Shown in pieces: positions 1 through 7,569 of a stretch of DNA of 64,000 bases; position 1 is the first letter of the stretch, and every line of letters begins with the position of its first letter. This DNA comes from Komagataeibacter rhaeticus. GTDB taxonomy: Bacteria; Pseudomonadota; Alphaproteobacteria; Acetobacterales; Acetobacteraceae. The position numbers and the translations under genes are program-made. The stretch spans positions 395,257 through 459,256 of the forward strand of contig NZ_NKTZ01000001.1 in NCBI RefSeq assembly GCF_003207855.1, written 5' to 3'. The notes beneath the pieces are model-generated. The model was not told where the DNA came from and made no database searches. It saw only the letters and a list, made by a program, of their open reading frames with translations.

Positions 1-870
1 ATAACCGAACGCATTGAGGATGGAGGGATTGTCCGTCCCGGTGGACCAGAGCGTCAGGTTGGTCAGGTTCGTGTCCATCTTGTCCTCCGTCTCGGTGGAG
101 AAACGCGATGTGGTGACATGGTCGATCTGGAGCATGGGGTGGGTGCTGGCGATCTCCACCTTCTTCAGGTCCATGGTCTGGGGATGGCGCTCATGGACCA
201 GGTGGCCGGACTGGATCAGGCTTGCCACCTCGCTGGCGAAGTCCGGGCCGTCAAGCTGTATGTGCTCGACCGCGATGCGGCGCGTGGGGGTCAGGTTGAT
301 CTGGGTTGCCAGTTTCTCCAGATCGAGATGCGAGGACCGGCCCAGCCCGTACTGGCCTATGGTCATGCGCCCGATGGTCACATCGGTCTGGCTGGCGGGT
401 ATGGCCAGGTGCAGGTTGGTGAAGGTGCCCGTATCCAGCACAAGCGAATCGAAGCCCAGCGGGCGGGCCGTCTCCGCCGTGACGCGCGCGGTATTGGGCA
501 TGACAAGGTTGCCCAGCGCCACCTGGTCAAGCGAGATGGTGCTGTCCTGCGTCATGACCTTCACGTCACGCAGCACGATGCTGCCAATCTTCTCGCCCTG
601 CACGTTGTTGCCGGTCAGGCCGCCCAGCCGCACATCGGCCGCGACCAGCGTCATGGCCGGGTTGTGGTAGGTCACCGCGGTAAAATGCGCGCCACGCGCC
701 AGCGTGCGCGGCCGGGCCGTGGCATAGCTGAACGTGGCGCCCGGCCCGAGGGAGGCACGGAAGTCGGCAATGCCGGCCTCCAGCCTGCGCTGGGCGAAGT
801 GATGCACCCCCCAGCTGCCAACCAGTAGCACAAGTATGAGCAGGGGGATGGCGGGATAGAGTTTCTTCAC
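1..870 (-). CDS. Membrane-anchored protein of unknown function, C-terminus cut by the window edge
   Basis: An open frame runs off the left edge of the window with about 290 residues visible. It begins at a GTG codon (positions 870-868) with an AGG-containing ribosome site a few bases upstream. The first 25 residues are KKLYP followed by a hydrophobic stretch (IPLLILVLLVGSW), which I read as a signal anchor. The rest alternates short beta-like segments (for example GSIVLRDVKV, SLVLDTGTF) typical of periplasmic beta-rich proteins of the AsmA/DUF945 style. I do not recognise the family with confidence. It is divergent from rplM. Confidence 0.65.
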   Translation of the reverse strand, partial: MKKLYPAIPLLILVLLVGSWGVHHFAQRRLEAGIADFRASLGPGATFSYATARPRTLARGAHFTAVTYHNPAMTLVAADVRLGGLTGNNVQGEKIGSIVLRDVKVMTQDSTISLDQVALGNLVMPNTARVTAETARPLGFDSLVLDTGTFTNLHLAIPASQTDVTIGRMTIGQYGLGRSSHLDLEKLATQINLTPTRRIAVEHIQLDGPDFASEVASLIQSGHLVHERHPQTMDLKKVEIASTHPMLQIDHVTTSRFSTETEDKMDTNLTNLTLWSTGTDNPSILNAFGY

Positions 871-963
871 GAGCCTGATATCCGTAATGACCTTGAACCG
901 AGTGCTATCGCATTACGGCCCCCCTCGGCAATCGCCCGTGGGGAAGATGGGACGGGAAAGATG

Positions 964-981
964 GTGGTATCATGATACCAC
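964..981. promoter_or_regulatory. Perfect 18-bp palindrome upstream of rplM
   Basis: GTGGTATCATGATACCAC reads identically on both strands. It lies between the divergent genes, about 50 bases before the proposed rplM promoter. The form fits a dimeric repressor or activator operator; which regulator binds is unknown. Confidence 0.45.
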
Positions 982-1027
982 ACACGATTTTTTACCGGAA
1001 AAATGCCGTCCATACGGGATTATGTGC

Positions 1028-1057
1028 TTGACGTTCGTGTGCCGTACGGATGATAAC
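1028..1057 (+). promoter_or_regulatory. Putative sigma70-type promoter of rplM-rpsI
   Basis: TTGACG (1028-1033) and GATAAC (1052-1057) are separated by 18 bases and lie 44 bases before the rplM start. The arrangement matches a housekeeping -35/-10 pair; not experimentally supported. Confidence 0.45.
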
Positions 1058-1101
1058 GCGCCACCTGTTACCGCTACATTACCGGACGGAACACTGAATC
1101 C

Positions 1102-1584
1102 ATGAAGACCACACTTTCGCTGAAACCCACCGAGGTGACGCGTGGCTGGACCCTGATCGATGCCGAAGGCCTCGTTCTGGGCCGTCTGGCCGCCATCATC
1201 GCCCAGCGCCTGCGCGGCAAGCACAAGCCGCAGTTCACCCCGCATGTTGATTGCGGCGACAACATTGTCGTCATCAACGCCGAGAAGGTCCGCCTGACCG
1301 GCAACAAGGTGGACCAGAAGCTGTTCCATTACCACACCGGCTACCCCGGCGGGATCAAGGAACGCACGATCACCCAGCGCCTGACTGGCAAGAACCCCGG
1401 TCACGTCGTGCGCAAGGCGGTCGAGCGCATGATCACGCGCGGCCCGCTGCAGCGTGCGCAGATGAAGCACCTGTACGTCTATGCCGGCAGCGAACACCCG
1501 CATGAAGGCCAGAAGCCGCAGGTACTCGATGTCGCGGCGCTGAACCGCAAGAATGCCGTCAACACCCAGAAGGTCGGGGGCTGA
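1102..1584 (+). CDS. rplM: 50S ribosomal protein L13
   Basis: This 160-residue protein is a primary 23S rRNA-binding component of the large subunit. The family is clear from [16 protein letters not shown] near the N-terminus, the [12 protein letters not shown] segment and the [14 protein letters not shown] segment. It is slightly longer than E. coli L13 (142 residues), with additions at both ends. It is followed five bases later by rpsI, the usual L13-S9 pair, so both are read from one promoter around 1028-1057. Regulation by ribosomal feedback is known in other bacteria but nothing here shows it directly. Confidence 0.97.
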   Translation: MKTTLSLKPTEVTRGWTLIDAEGLVLGRLAAIIAQRLRGKHKPQFTPHVDCGDNIVVINAEKVRLTGNKVDQKLFHYHTGYPGGIKERTITQRLTGKNPGHVVRKAVERMITRGPLQRAQMKHLYVYAGSEHPHEGQKPQVLDVAALNRKNAVNTQKVGG

Positions 1585-1589
1585 ACCAC

Positions 1590-2093
1590 ATGTCTGAAAC
1601 CCAAGAACGTACAGGCACGCTGGCTGACCTGAAGGAAGCCGTGGCTTCCGGCCAGGTCGTTTCCTCCCAGGAAGCGGCACCCGTCTACGAAGCCAAGCGC
1701 GATGCGCAGGGCCGTTCCTATGCAACCGGTCGCCGTAAGGACGCGGTGGCCCGCGTGTGGATCAAGCCGGGCAAGGGCGACATCATCGTCAACCGTCGTC
1801 CGGTCGGCACCTATTTCGCCCGTCCGGTCCTGCGCATGCTGATCACGCAGCCCTTCCTGGTGGCTGACCGCTACAACCAGTTCGACGTGTACTGCACGGT
1901 CGTTGGTGGTGGCCTGTCCGGCCAGGCCGGTGCGGTCCGTCACGGCATCAGCCGTGCGCTGACCCATTACGAGCCCGCGCTGCGCAGCATCCTGAAGGCC
2001 GCTGGCTTCCTGACGCGCGATTCGCGTGTTGTTGAACGTAAGAAGTACGGCCGCGCCAAGGCCCGTCGTTCCTTCCAGTTCAGCAAGCGCTGA
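1590..2093 (+). CDS. rpsI: 30S ribosomal protein S9
   Basis: This 167-residue protein ends in the characteristic basic tail ([16 protein letters not shown]) that reaches the P-site tRNA in the 30S subunit. The core begins with [18 protein letters not shown] at about residue 45, so there is an N-terminal extension of roughly 40 residues compared with E. coli S9 (130 residues). Such extensions are common in alphaproteobacteria. It is co-transcribed with rplM and followed by a strong hairpin at 2135-2168. Confidence 0.97.
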   Translation: MSETQERTGTLADLKEAVASGQVVSSQEAAPVYEAKRDAQGRSYATGRRKDAVARVWIKPGKGDIIVNRRPVGTYFARPVLRMLITQPFLVADRYNQFDVYCTVVGGGLSGQAGAVRHGISRALTHYEPALRSILKAAGFLTRDSRVVERKKYGRAKARRSFQFSKR

Positions 2094-2134
2094 TCCTGCT
2101 TTTCCCGTGGCGTGCCACGGGATACGGGTTCTGC

Positions 2135-2168
2135 AACGGGGTCGGTCCAGCAATGGACCGGCCCCGTT
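2135..2168 (+). terminator. Hairpin after rpsI, probable terminator
   Basis: AACGGGGTCGGTCC and GGACCGGCCCCGTT can pair over 14 positions (one G-U) around the loop AGCAAT. No long T run follows, so termination efficiency is uncertain. A smaller hairpin (CCCGTGG/CCACGGG, 2104-2121) precedes it. Confidence 0.55.
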
Positions 2169-2200
2169 CTGCGTTGGGCCTGCTGTTCATCGGAACATGA

Positions 2201-2258
2201 AGACGCTTCAGAAGAACGCCGCCTTTTTGAAAAAAGGCGGTACCCAGAAACTTTTGTT
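2201..2258 (+). repeat. Dispersed two-hairpin intergenic repeat, copy A (partial)
   Basis: This copy contains the family core, GAACGCCGCCTTTTTG followed by AAAAAAGGCGG and then CCCAGAAACTTTTG. The GCCGCCTTTTT/AAAAAGGCGG arms form a hairpin. The first hairpin of the full element is mostly missing here. It lies between rpsI and the convergent small gene at 2277-2561. Other copies are at 3761, 5337, 9911, 12154 and 43331. Confidence 0.7.
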
Positions 2259-2276
2259 ATTATTTACAATATCCCC

Positions 2277-2561
2277 TTAGGCGAAGGGATTGGGCACCCT
2301 GGCCGCCTTGCGGGGCGGCAGGCTGTCGGGCAGGTCTGCCTGTGCATCCAGCGTATCGACCACCTGCTGCAGGAACGCCAGCAGCGCGCGGGCGCGTTCC
2401 AGCCCGGCCTTGTCGCGGCTGAGATCGGTCTGGCCATAAAAGGCGATGCTGTCGGTGCCATTTTCCACCGTCATGCCGCCAATGGTGCGGCTGGTGCTGT
2501 TATCGGCAAAGGGCACAAGCCCCGTGGCGGCAGGGCCGGGTCTGGTGGAATGGGTGGTCAT
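2277..2561 (-). CDS. Small conserved-looking protein of unknown function
   Basis: A 94-residue protein starting at an ATG preceded by AGGAGA at good spacing. This start is preferred over an upstream in-frame ATG that would overlap the nuclease gene. It has a polar N-terminus, a helical middle (KAGLERARALLAFLQQVVDTL) and a Pro/Arg-rich C-terminus ending in ARVPNPFA, with no signal peptide or membrane segment. No family is recognised. It lies 29 bases downstream of the nuclease gene and may be co-transcribed with it. Confidence 0.65.
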   Translation of the reverse strand: MTTHSTRPGPAATGLVPFADNSTSRTIGGMTVENGTDSIAFYGQTDLSRDKAGLERARALLAFLQQVVDTLDAQADLPDSLPPRKAARVPNPFA

Positions 2562-2590
2562 GGCTGTCTCTCCTGTTATCAGCGGGACTT

Positions 2591-3433
2591 TTACCAGCGG
2601 TAATGGGCATGCCGCCGTGTGGTGTGGCGGCGTGTATGGGTTGTGGTGCGCACGCGGCCATACGGCAGGGTCATGCAGTTCTGTTTCATGCGTGCGGGCA
2701 GGGCGGGAAAGGGATCGATCCCGGTCATGCGCGTCAGTTCCGCTACGCTGACATGGCTGCAACCGGGGTTGCGGGCCACATTATGGCATACATAAACCCC
2801 CGTCTGCTGCCGGGCGGGCGTATAGACGGCCTTCCATGTGGATGTCGGCACCAGCACCCGGTCGCGGCCTATGGCCGACAGGCTGTTGCCACGGAAGGCG
2901 GGGCCGGTCACCACGTACAGTTCCCCGGCACGCAGGGTCAGGCGGCGCAGGTCCGATTCGATCATGGCCCATTTTTCCCGGTTCAGCGCCGCGCGCTGGG
3001 GCACGATGTTGGACAGGGCAAAGGTTTCTTCCTGCGTCTGCCGGTCCGGCATGTCGCCCGAAGGCGCCATGTGCCCCCGGTCGAAGCCGGAGCGGACATA
3101 ATCCTCCAGCTCCGCGCGTGACCCGGCGGGGATGCGGGCATCAGGGTGGAACGTACCCTCACGCGGGGTGGACATGGCCGCCCGCACCATCGCTTCATCC
3201 AGATGTTCCGCCGCCCATAGCGGTTCGCGCGCCAGACCTGAATACAGCACGGCGAACCGGCTGCTGCACAGGATACGGGTCTGTGGTGCCATGCGGGGAT
3301 TGTCCAGAACGGGCAACTGGCCGCCTGCGCCCAGGGCCGTGCAGTCCTGCGCCCGGGCGGCATGGCAGGCCAGCAGGGCCAGAACGCCAAAGGCGGCATG
3401 GAGCAGGCAACGGGCGGCGTGGCATGGGGCCAT
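2591..3433 (-). CDS. Secreted DNA/RNA non-specific endonuclease (DRGH/NucA family)
   Basis: This 280-residue protein has a signal peptide (hydrophobic LLHAAFGVLALLACHAARA, likely cut near residue 28). It carries the catalytic signature of the Serratia/NucA nuclease family: DRGHMAPSGDM at residues 118-128, with His121 as general base, and Asn151 in the ALNREKW motif as the likely magnesium ligand. The family cleaves single- and double-stranded DNA and RNA in the periplasm or outside the cell, for nutrient scavenging or defence. The C-terminus is Arg/His/Thr-rich (TTTHTRRHTTRRHAHYRW). No adjacent immunity-like gene was recognised; the 94-residue neighbour is the only candidate and has no known inhibitor motif. 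Confidence 0.9.
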   Translation of the reverse strand: MAPCHAARCLLHAAFGVLALLACHAARAQDCTALGAGGQLPVLDNPRMAPQTRILCSSRFAVLYSGLAREPLWAAEHLDEAMVRAAMSTPREGTFHPDARIPAGSRAELEDYVRSGFDRGHMAPSGDMPDRQTQEETFALSNIVPQRAALNREKWAMIESDLRRLTLRAGELYVVTGPAFRGNSLSAIGRDRVLVPTSTWKAVYTPARQQTGVYVCHNVARNPGCSHVSVAELTRMTGIDPFPALPARMKQNCMTLPYGRVRTTTHTRRHTTRRHAHYRW

Positions 3434-3499
3434 GGACTGGTGTTATCCATCTGTTCTGGTAAAACGGGTGTATTCATAAACATCCCGCAGGGCAGGGCA

Positions 3500-3673
3500 A
3501 TGGTGCAGCAATCCGGTTCAGGCCGTCCCGATCCCCGTTTTGTCCTGCGTCGGAATGAACTGCCGCCCAGCCGGCGTGAGCGCCTGATGCGTATCGGGCT
3601 GCGTGTGGTGACCGTCGTGCTGCTGGCGGCGGCGTTGACCGATCTTGTGTTCCGCCTTGTCCGGCATGGATAA
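3500..3673 (+). CDS. Small single-pass membrane protein, unknown function
   Basis: A 57-residue frame divergent from the nuclease gene. It has a basic N-terminal half (NELPPSRRERLMRIGLR) followed by one transmembrane helix (VVTVVLLAAALTDLVF) and a short basic end, so the N-terminus is probably cytoplasmic. The ATG at 3500 has only a weak GGGC ribosome site, and upstream in-frame ATGs exist inside the antisense nuclease gene. Positive charge pattern and hydrophobic segment favour a real gene, but the evidence is modest. Confidence 0.45.
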   Translation: MVQQSGSGRPDPRFVLRRNELPPSRRERLMRIGLRVVTVVLLAAALTDLVFRLVRHG

Positions 3674-3760
3674 CAGGGCTGTTTCCAGAGCAGTCCATTG
3701 ATAAAAAAATAGTAAGAGGCTGTTTGATCAGTCAGCTCATGATAGCGCTTTAAAATTAAA

Positions 3761-3840
3761 GAAAGTTTTTGGTGAAGCTTTTTGCAAAAGCTGCGAAAGA
3801 ACGCCGCCTTTTAAAAAAGGCGGCGTGCCCTGGGGCTTTT
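3761..3840 (+). repeat. Dispersed two-hairpin intergenic repeat, copy B
   Basis: A full copy: AGTTTTTGGTGAAGCTTTTT then GCAAAAGCTGC (first hairpin), GAACGCCGCCTTTT with AAAAAAGGCGGCG (second hairpin), then CCCTGGGGCTTTT. It lies in the gap between the small membrane gene and the convergent unknown gene at 3913. Confidence 0.75.
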
Positions 3841-3912
3841 CGGGCAAAGCTTGACCAGCAACGTCCTGATCATCCGCCGGATGCTTCAAGGGCAGGCCAT
3901 GGCCATGGTCTT

Positions 3913-4665
3913 TTAAGGCATCATGCCCGGTTTCTGGTCCGGTGGGGGCAGATCGGCGGGGTCGGGGCCATGGGCCAGGGCAATGGTTACATCCACGGTT
4001 TCCTGATTGACCAGCGCATCAAATATCGGATCCACCACCGGGTTCTGCATGTCGGATGTCATGGCGCCCAGTTCCATGTGGGTCCAGTCGATGCGGTCAT
4101 GGGCCTGGCGGGTAAAGTCAAAGTCCAGCATGGGGTGGGACCGGCCATCGGGCGCGGTATAGGACCAGGTGAAGTGACAGCGCGCGGGGGCGCCGCGCTG
4201 GGTGAACAGCGCATGGACGAAGCCGGGGGTCACATCCGTCTGCACCGCGTTCATCAGATAATGCGGGGCCGCCTGCCGCAGCGCGGGGGTCACCTGCGTG
4301 CTGAACAGCCCCGCCCGCACCATTTCAGGCACATGCGCCATGAAGGTGGTCTGGTTGATGCCAAATGCCACCCGGCAGGGAACCGCACTGGTAATGCGGG
4401 TTTCCACGCCCCATGCGTGGGCGGTGCTGCGTGCATCCGTCAGTGGCGCGGGATAGGACGCGGTGCCCGCGGCGTGGGCCGTGGCAGCCCATATGCCGCC
4501 GGGCAGCGCCAGGCACAGGGCCAGCGCGCACCATGACAGGGAACGGGTTGGGGCAGGGGGGAAGGCATCGGGGCAGGGCAAGGACAGGCACCAGTCGTAC
4601 TGAGGGAAACGGGAGCGGCCATGGTACGCAACCGCCGACCCTGTTTCTGTCATGGTGGGCCGCAT
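3913..4665 (-). CDS. Exported protein of unknown function
   Basis: A 250-residue frame whose chosen ATG is preceded by a GGGGGT ribosome site. A second ATG four codons in is possible. A hydrophobic segment (LSWCALALCLALPGGIWAATAHA) ending in an AHA/A-like cleavage site at about residues 43-66 looks like a signal sequence with a long n-region, so the true start may be later than drawn. The mature part contains three cysteines and ends with a Pro/Asp-rich tail. I do not recognise a family. Confidence 0.6.
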   Translation of the reverse strand: MRPTMTETGSAVAYHGRSRFPQYDWCLSLPCPDAFPPAPTRSLSWCALALCLALPGGIWAATAHAAGTASYPAPLTDARSTAHAWGVETRITSAVPCRVAFGINQTTFMAHVPEMVRAGLFSTQVTPALRQAAPHYLMNAVQTDVTPGFVHALFTQRGAPARCHFTWSYTAPDGRSHPMLDFDFTRQAHDRIDWTHMELGAMTSDMQNPVVDPIFDALVNQETVDVTIALAHGPDPADLPPPDQKPGMMP

Positions 4666-5061
4666 GCTGTCACCCCCATCGTGCCATCCGGGTGCGTGCA
4701 AACAGTATGGCCGTGTCCTGATACTCTGGAACAGGTAATGAAAAGAACAGATGTTCATGAAATTATGTATCTGTTCTGTAATGATACGAATTCGATCTGT
4801 ACAGATTTTAAAATGCCATTCAAATGACATAATAACCGGGTTTTTACCCCATGCCCAAACGGGTGCGACAGGGTAGGAAAAAACATGGGTTTGGGGAAGC
4901 AAGTCCTTATTACAGCATGTTTTTTCAGAACCTTTTGCGGGAACCGCCAGCACCTCGCCGCGTTGGCGGGCAAGTGATGCAGATAACGGCAAGACGCCGG
5001 CAGGCAGCATGGCCATACAGCGCCATGCGCGGCCGTAACCGGCGCTTCAGGTCAGGAAACC
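4666..5061. other. Intergenic region, no gene seen
   Basis: A gap of about 400 bases between two divergent small genes. The segment near 4735-4840 is AT-rich and should hold the promoters of one or both. No tRNA, convincing ORF or clear palindrome was found. Confidence 0.5.
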
Positions 5062-5274
5062 ATGTTTGATTCAAAGATCATAGAAGTTGATGGAGTGTTC
5101 GTGGGGGCTGCCATCATAACCGGCATTGCGACATCGCTGCGCTTTTATGCCACGCATGAGAGCGTGCGTTCACTGCACAATACCCTCATGCCCGACCTTG
5201 CGGCCCTGCGTGCATGTGTCACGGCCACATTCCGGCGCATGGGGCAGGGACGGCGGGGCCTGCGTCAGGCGTAA
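5062..5274 (+). CDS. Small protein of unknown function
   Basis: A 70-residue frame with an AGGA ribosome site five bases before its ATG. It has a short hydrophobic segment (GVFVGAAIITGIATSL, about residues 11-26) that could be a membrane helix, a helical middle (HNTLMPDLAALRACVTATF) and a basic C-terminus. No homologous family is recognised. Isolated position between an AT-rich promoter-like region and a repeat element. Confidence 0.5.
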   Translation: MFDSKIIEVDGVFVGAAIITGIATSLRFYATHESVRSLHNTLMPDLAALRACVTATFRRMGQGRRGLRQA

Positions 5275-5336
5275 GGCCGGCCCCGCAGGACGGGTGGGCC
5301 AGCAGGCTGCCCAAGGGTGGCCTGCTGACAGGAATG

Positions 5337-5414
5337 GAAGTTTCCGGCTGTCGCCTTTTTGCGGAAAGGCGGCGTTCTCTGAAGCTTTTTGAAAAAGCTC
5401 CACCAGAAACTTCC
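5337..5414 (-). repeat. Dispersed two-hairpin intergenic repeat, copy C
   Basis: Inverted relative to copies A, B, D and E. On the minus strand it reads GAAGTTTCTGGTGGAGCTTTTT, a paired CAAAAAGCTTC, GAACGCCGCC, AAAAAGGCGACAGCC and GGAAACTTCC. It lies between the 70-residue gene and the ilvD terminator. Confidence 0.75.
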
Positions 5415-5466
5415 TCATGATTGCGGGATTTTCTGGGGCTGGCTTTTCAGGCACCCCCTGACGGAA

Positions 5467-5494
5467 AGACCCCGGCGGCCCGGCCCCGGGGTCT
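5467..5494 (-). terminator. Rho-independent terminator of ilvD
   Basis: Seven bases after the ilvD stop, AGACCCCGG and CCGGGGTCT form a nine-base stem. On the minus strand it is followed by a short T run (TTTCC). Confidence 0.7.
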
Positions 5495-5500
5495 CCCCTG

Positions 5501-7363
5501 CTACCGGCTGGTGCGGCGGCCCAGCTGGCTGACATCGCGCACGGCACCCTTTGCCGCGCTGGTGGTCAGCGCGCTGTAGGCCTGCAGCGCGACCGAGACC
5601 TCACGCTGGCGGTCAGGCTGCCAGGCGCGGTCGCCACGCTCTTCCATCGCATCGCGGCGGGCGGCAAGGTCCGCATCGCTTACGGTGGTGCGCAGGATGC
5701 GGTTGGGGATGTCGATCTCGATGGTGTCGCCTTCCTCCAGCAGCCCGATAATGCCGCCTTCCGCCGCCTCGGGCGAGATATGGCCGATGGACAGCCCCGA
5801 GCTGCCGCCCGAGAAGCGGCCATCGGTAATCAGCGCGCATTTTTCCGCCAGCCCCTTGGATTTGAGATAGCTGGTCGGATACAGCATTTCCTGCATGCCG
5901 GGGCCGCCCTTGGGGCCTTCGTAGCGGATCACCACCACGTCACCCGCCACGATTTCGTTGCCCAGGATGGCCGAGACGGCAGCATCCTGACTTTCAAAGA
6001 TACGGGCAGGCCCGGTAAAGGTCAGCAGGTTCGGGGCCACGCCCGCGGTCTTCACGATCGCACCGTCTTCCGCCAGGTTGCCAAACAGCACCGCAAGCCC
6101 GCCATCCTGGCTGTAGGCATGCTCCGCATCCCGGATTGCGCCATTCGCCCGGTCGGTATCCAGTGCTTCATAGCGGCTGGACTGGGAGAACGCCTGCGTG
6201 GTCCGCACCCCGCCGGGGGCGGCGCGGAAGAAGGTGCGCGCCGCCTCATCCGCCGTACTGGCGCTGATATCCCATTTTGCCAGCGCCGTGCTCACGCTGG
6301 GGGCATGCACGCTGGGCGCGTCCAGGTGCAGCAGGCCCATGCGCGCCAGTTCCCCCATGATGGCGGGAATGCCACCGGCGCGGTGCACGTCCTCCATATG
6401 GATGTCCATGCGTGAGGGCGAGACCTTGCACAGGTTGGGCACCTTGTGGGAAAGCCGGTCGATGTCGGACATGGTGAAATGCACCTTGCCCTCATGCGCC
6501 GCCGCCAGAAGGTGCAGCACCGTGTTGGTCGAGCCCCCCATGGCGATATCGACCGACATCGCATTCTCGAACGCGGGCTTGGTGGCGATGCCGCGCGGCA
6601 GGGCGGTGGCATCGTCATTTTCATACCAGCGGCGTGCCAGGGCCACGATCTCGCGGCCCGCGCGCATGAACAGGTCGCGCCGGTCGGCATGGGTGGCCAC
6701 AAGGCTGCCATTGCCCGGCAGCGCCAGGCCCAGCGCCTCGGTCAGGCAGTTCATGGAATTGGCGGTAAACATGCCCGAGCACGACCCGCAGGTAGGGCAG
6801 GCCGAGCGCTCGATGGTGGCGGACTGTTCGTCACTGACATCCGCATTGGCCGCCGCCACCATGGACGTGATCAGGTCGGCGCGCTGCTCGGTACCGTTAT
6901 TGAGGATCTTGCCCGCTTCCATCGGCCCGCCGGAGACGAAGATGGTGGGGATGTTGAGCCGCATCGCCGCCATGAGCATGCCCGGCGTGATCTTGTCACA
7001 GTTGCTTATGCACACCAGCGCATCGGCGCAGTGGGCATTGACCATGTATTCCACCGCATCGGCAATCAGCTCGCGCGAAGGCAGGCTGTACAGCATGCCG
7101 CCATGGCCCATGGCAATGCCATCATCCACGGCAATGGTATTGAACTCACGCCCGATGCCGCCCGCATCCGCCACGGCACCGGCCACCAGCTGGCCCAGGT
7201 CCTTCAGGTGGACATGGCCGGGCACGAACTGCGTGAAGGAATTGGCGATGGCGATGATCGGCTTGCCGAAATCACCATCCTTCATGCCGGTTGCACGCCA
7301 CAGACTGCGCGCACCGGCCATGTTGCGGCCATGGGTCGTAGTGCGGGAACGATAGGCGGGCAT
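5501..7363 (-). CDS. ilvD: Dihydroxy-acid dehydratase
   Basis: A 620-residue enzyme (E. coli IlvD has 616) that dehydrates 2,3-dihydroxy-isovalerate and 2,3-dihydroxy-3-methylvalerate in valine, isoleucine and leucine biosynthesis. The N-terminus [21 protein letters not shown] matches the family. Iron-sulfur cysteines are visible in [10 protein letters not shown] and in [18 protein letters not shown], and the C-terminal domain has [14 protein letters not shown]. The ATG at 7363 has a GAGAGG ribosome site and fits better than an upstream in-frame ATG. It stands alone with its own terminator. Confidence 0.97.
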   Translation of the reverse strand: MPAYRSRTTTHGRNMAGARSLWRATGMKDGDFGKPIIAIANSFTQFVPGHVHLKDLGQLVAGAVADAGGIGREFNTIAVDDGIAMGHGGMLYSLPSRELIADAVEYMVNAHCADALVCISNCDKITPGMLMAAMRLNIPTIFVSGGPMEAGKILNNGTEQRADLITSMVAAANADVSDEQSATIERSACPTCGSCSGMFTANSMNCLTEALGLALPGNGSLVATHADRRDLFMRAGREIVALARRWYENDDATALPRGIATKPAFENAMSVDIAMGGSTNTVLHLLAAAHEGKVHFTMSDIDRLSHKVPNLCKVSPSRMDIHMEDVHRAGGIPAIMGELARMGLLHLDAPSVHAPSVSTALAKWDISASTADEAARTFFRAAPGGVRTTQAFSQSSRYEALDTDRANGAIRDAEHAYSQDGGLAVLFGNLAEDGAIVKTAGVAPNLLTFTGPARIFESQDAAVSAILGNEIVAGDVVVIRYEGPKGGPGMQEMLYPTSYLKSKGLAEKCALITDGRFSGGSSGLSIGHISPEAAEGGIIGLLEEGDTIEIDIPNRILRTTVSDADLAARRDAMEERGDRAWQPDRQREVSVALQAYSALTTSAAKGAVRDVSQLGRRTSR

Positions 7364-7569
7364 GACAGTGACCTCTCGCGTCAATCTGGTTAGCATCAAA
7401 GGGGCATGAAGTTGCCTGACCGCATACAGGACGCGCGGCTGTCGCGCCAGTCCAAACCTGCCGTTAACGGTGCCCGGCCATGATGGCGGCAGGGCTGGGC
7501 CGCAACTCCATGTGCGACCATCCGTTCATCTGATATCCCCTCCGCCCCCGCACAAGGAGTACCAGCAGC

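Noticed and set aside
887..1105. 72-codon frame before rplM
   Set aside because: It covers the palindrome and promoter, has no ribosome site, and overlaps the rplM start.
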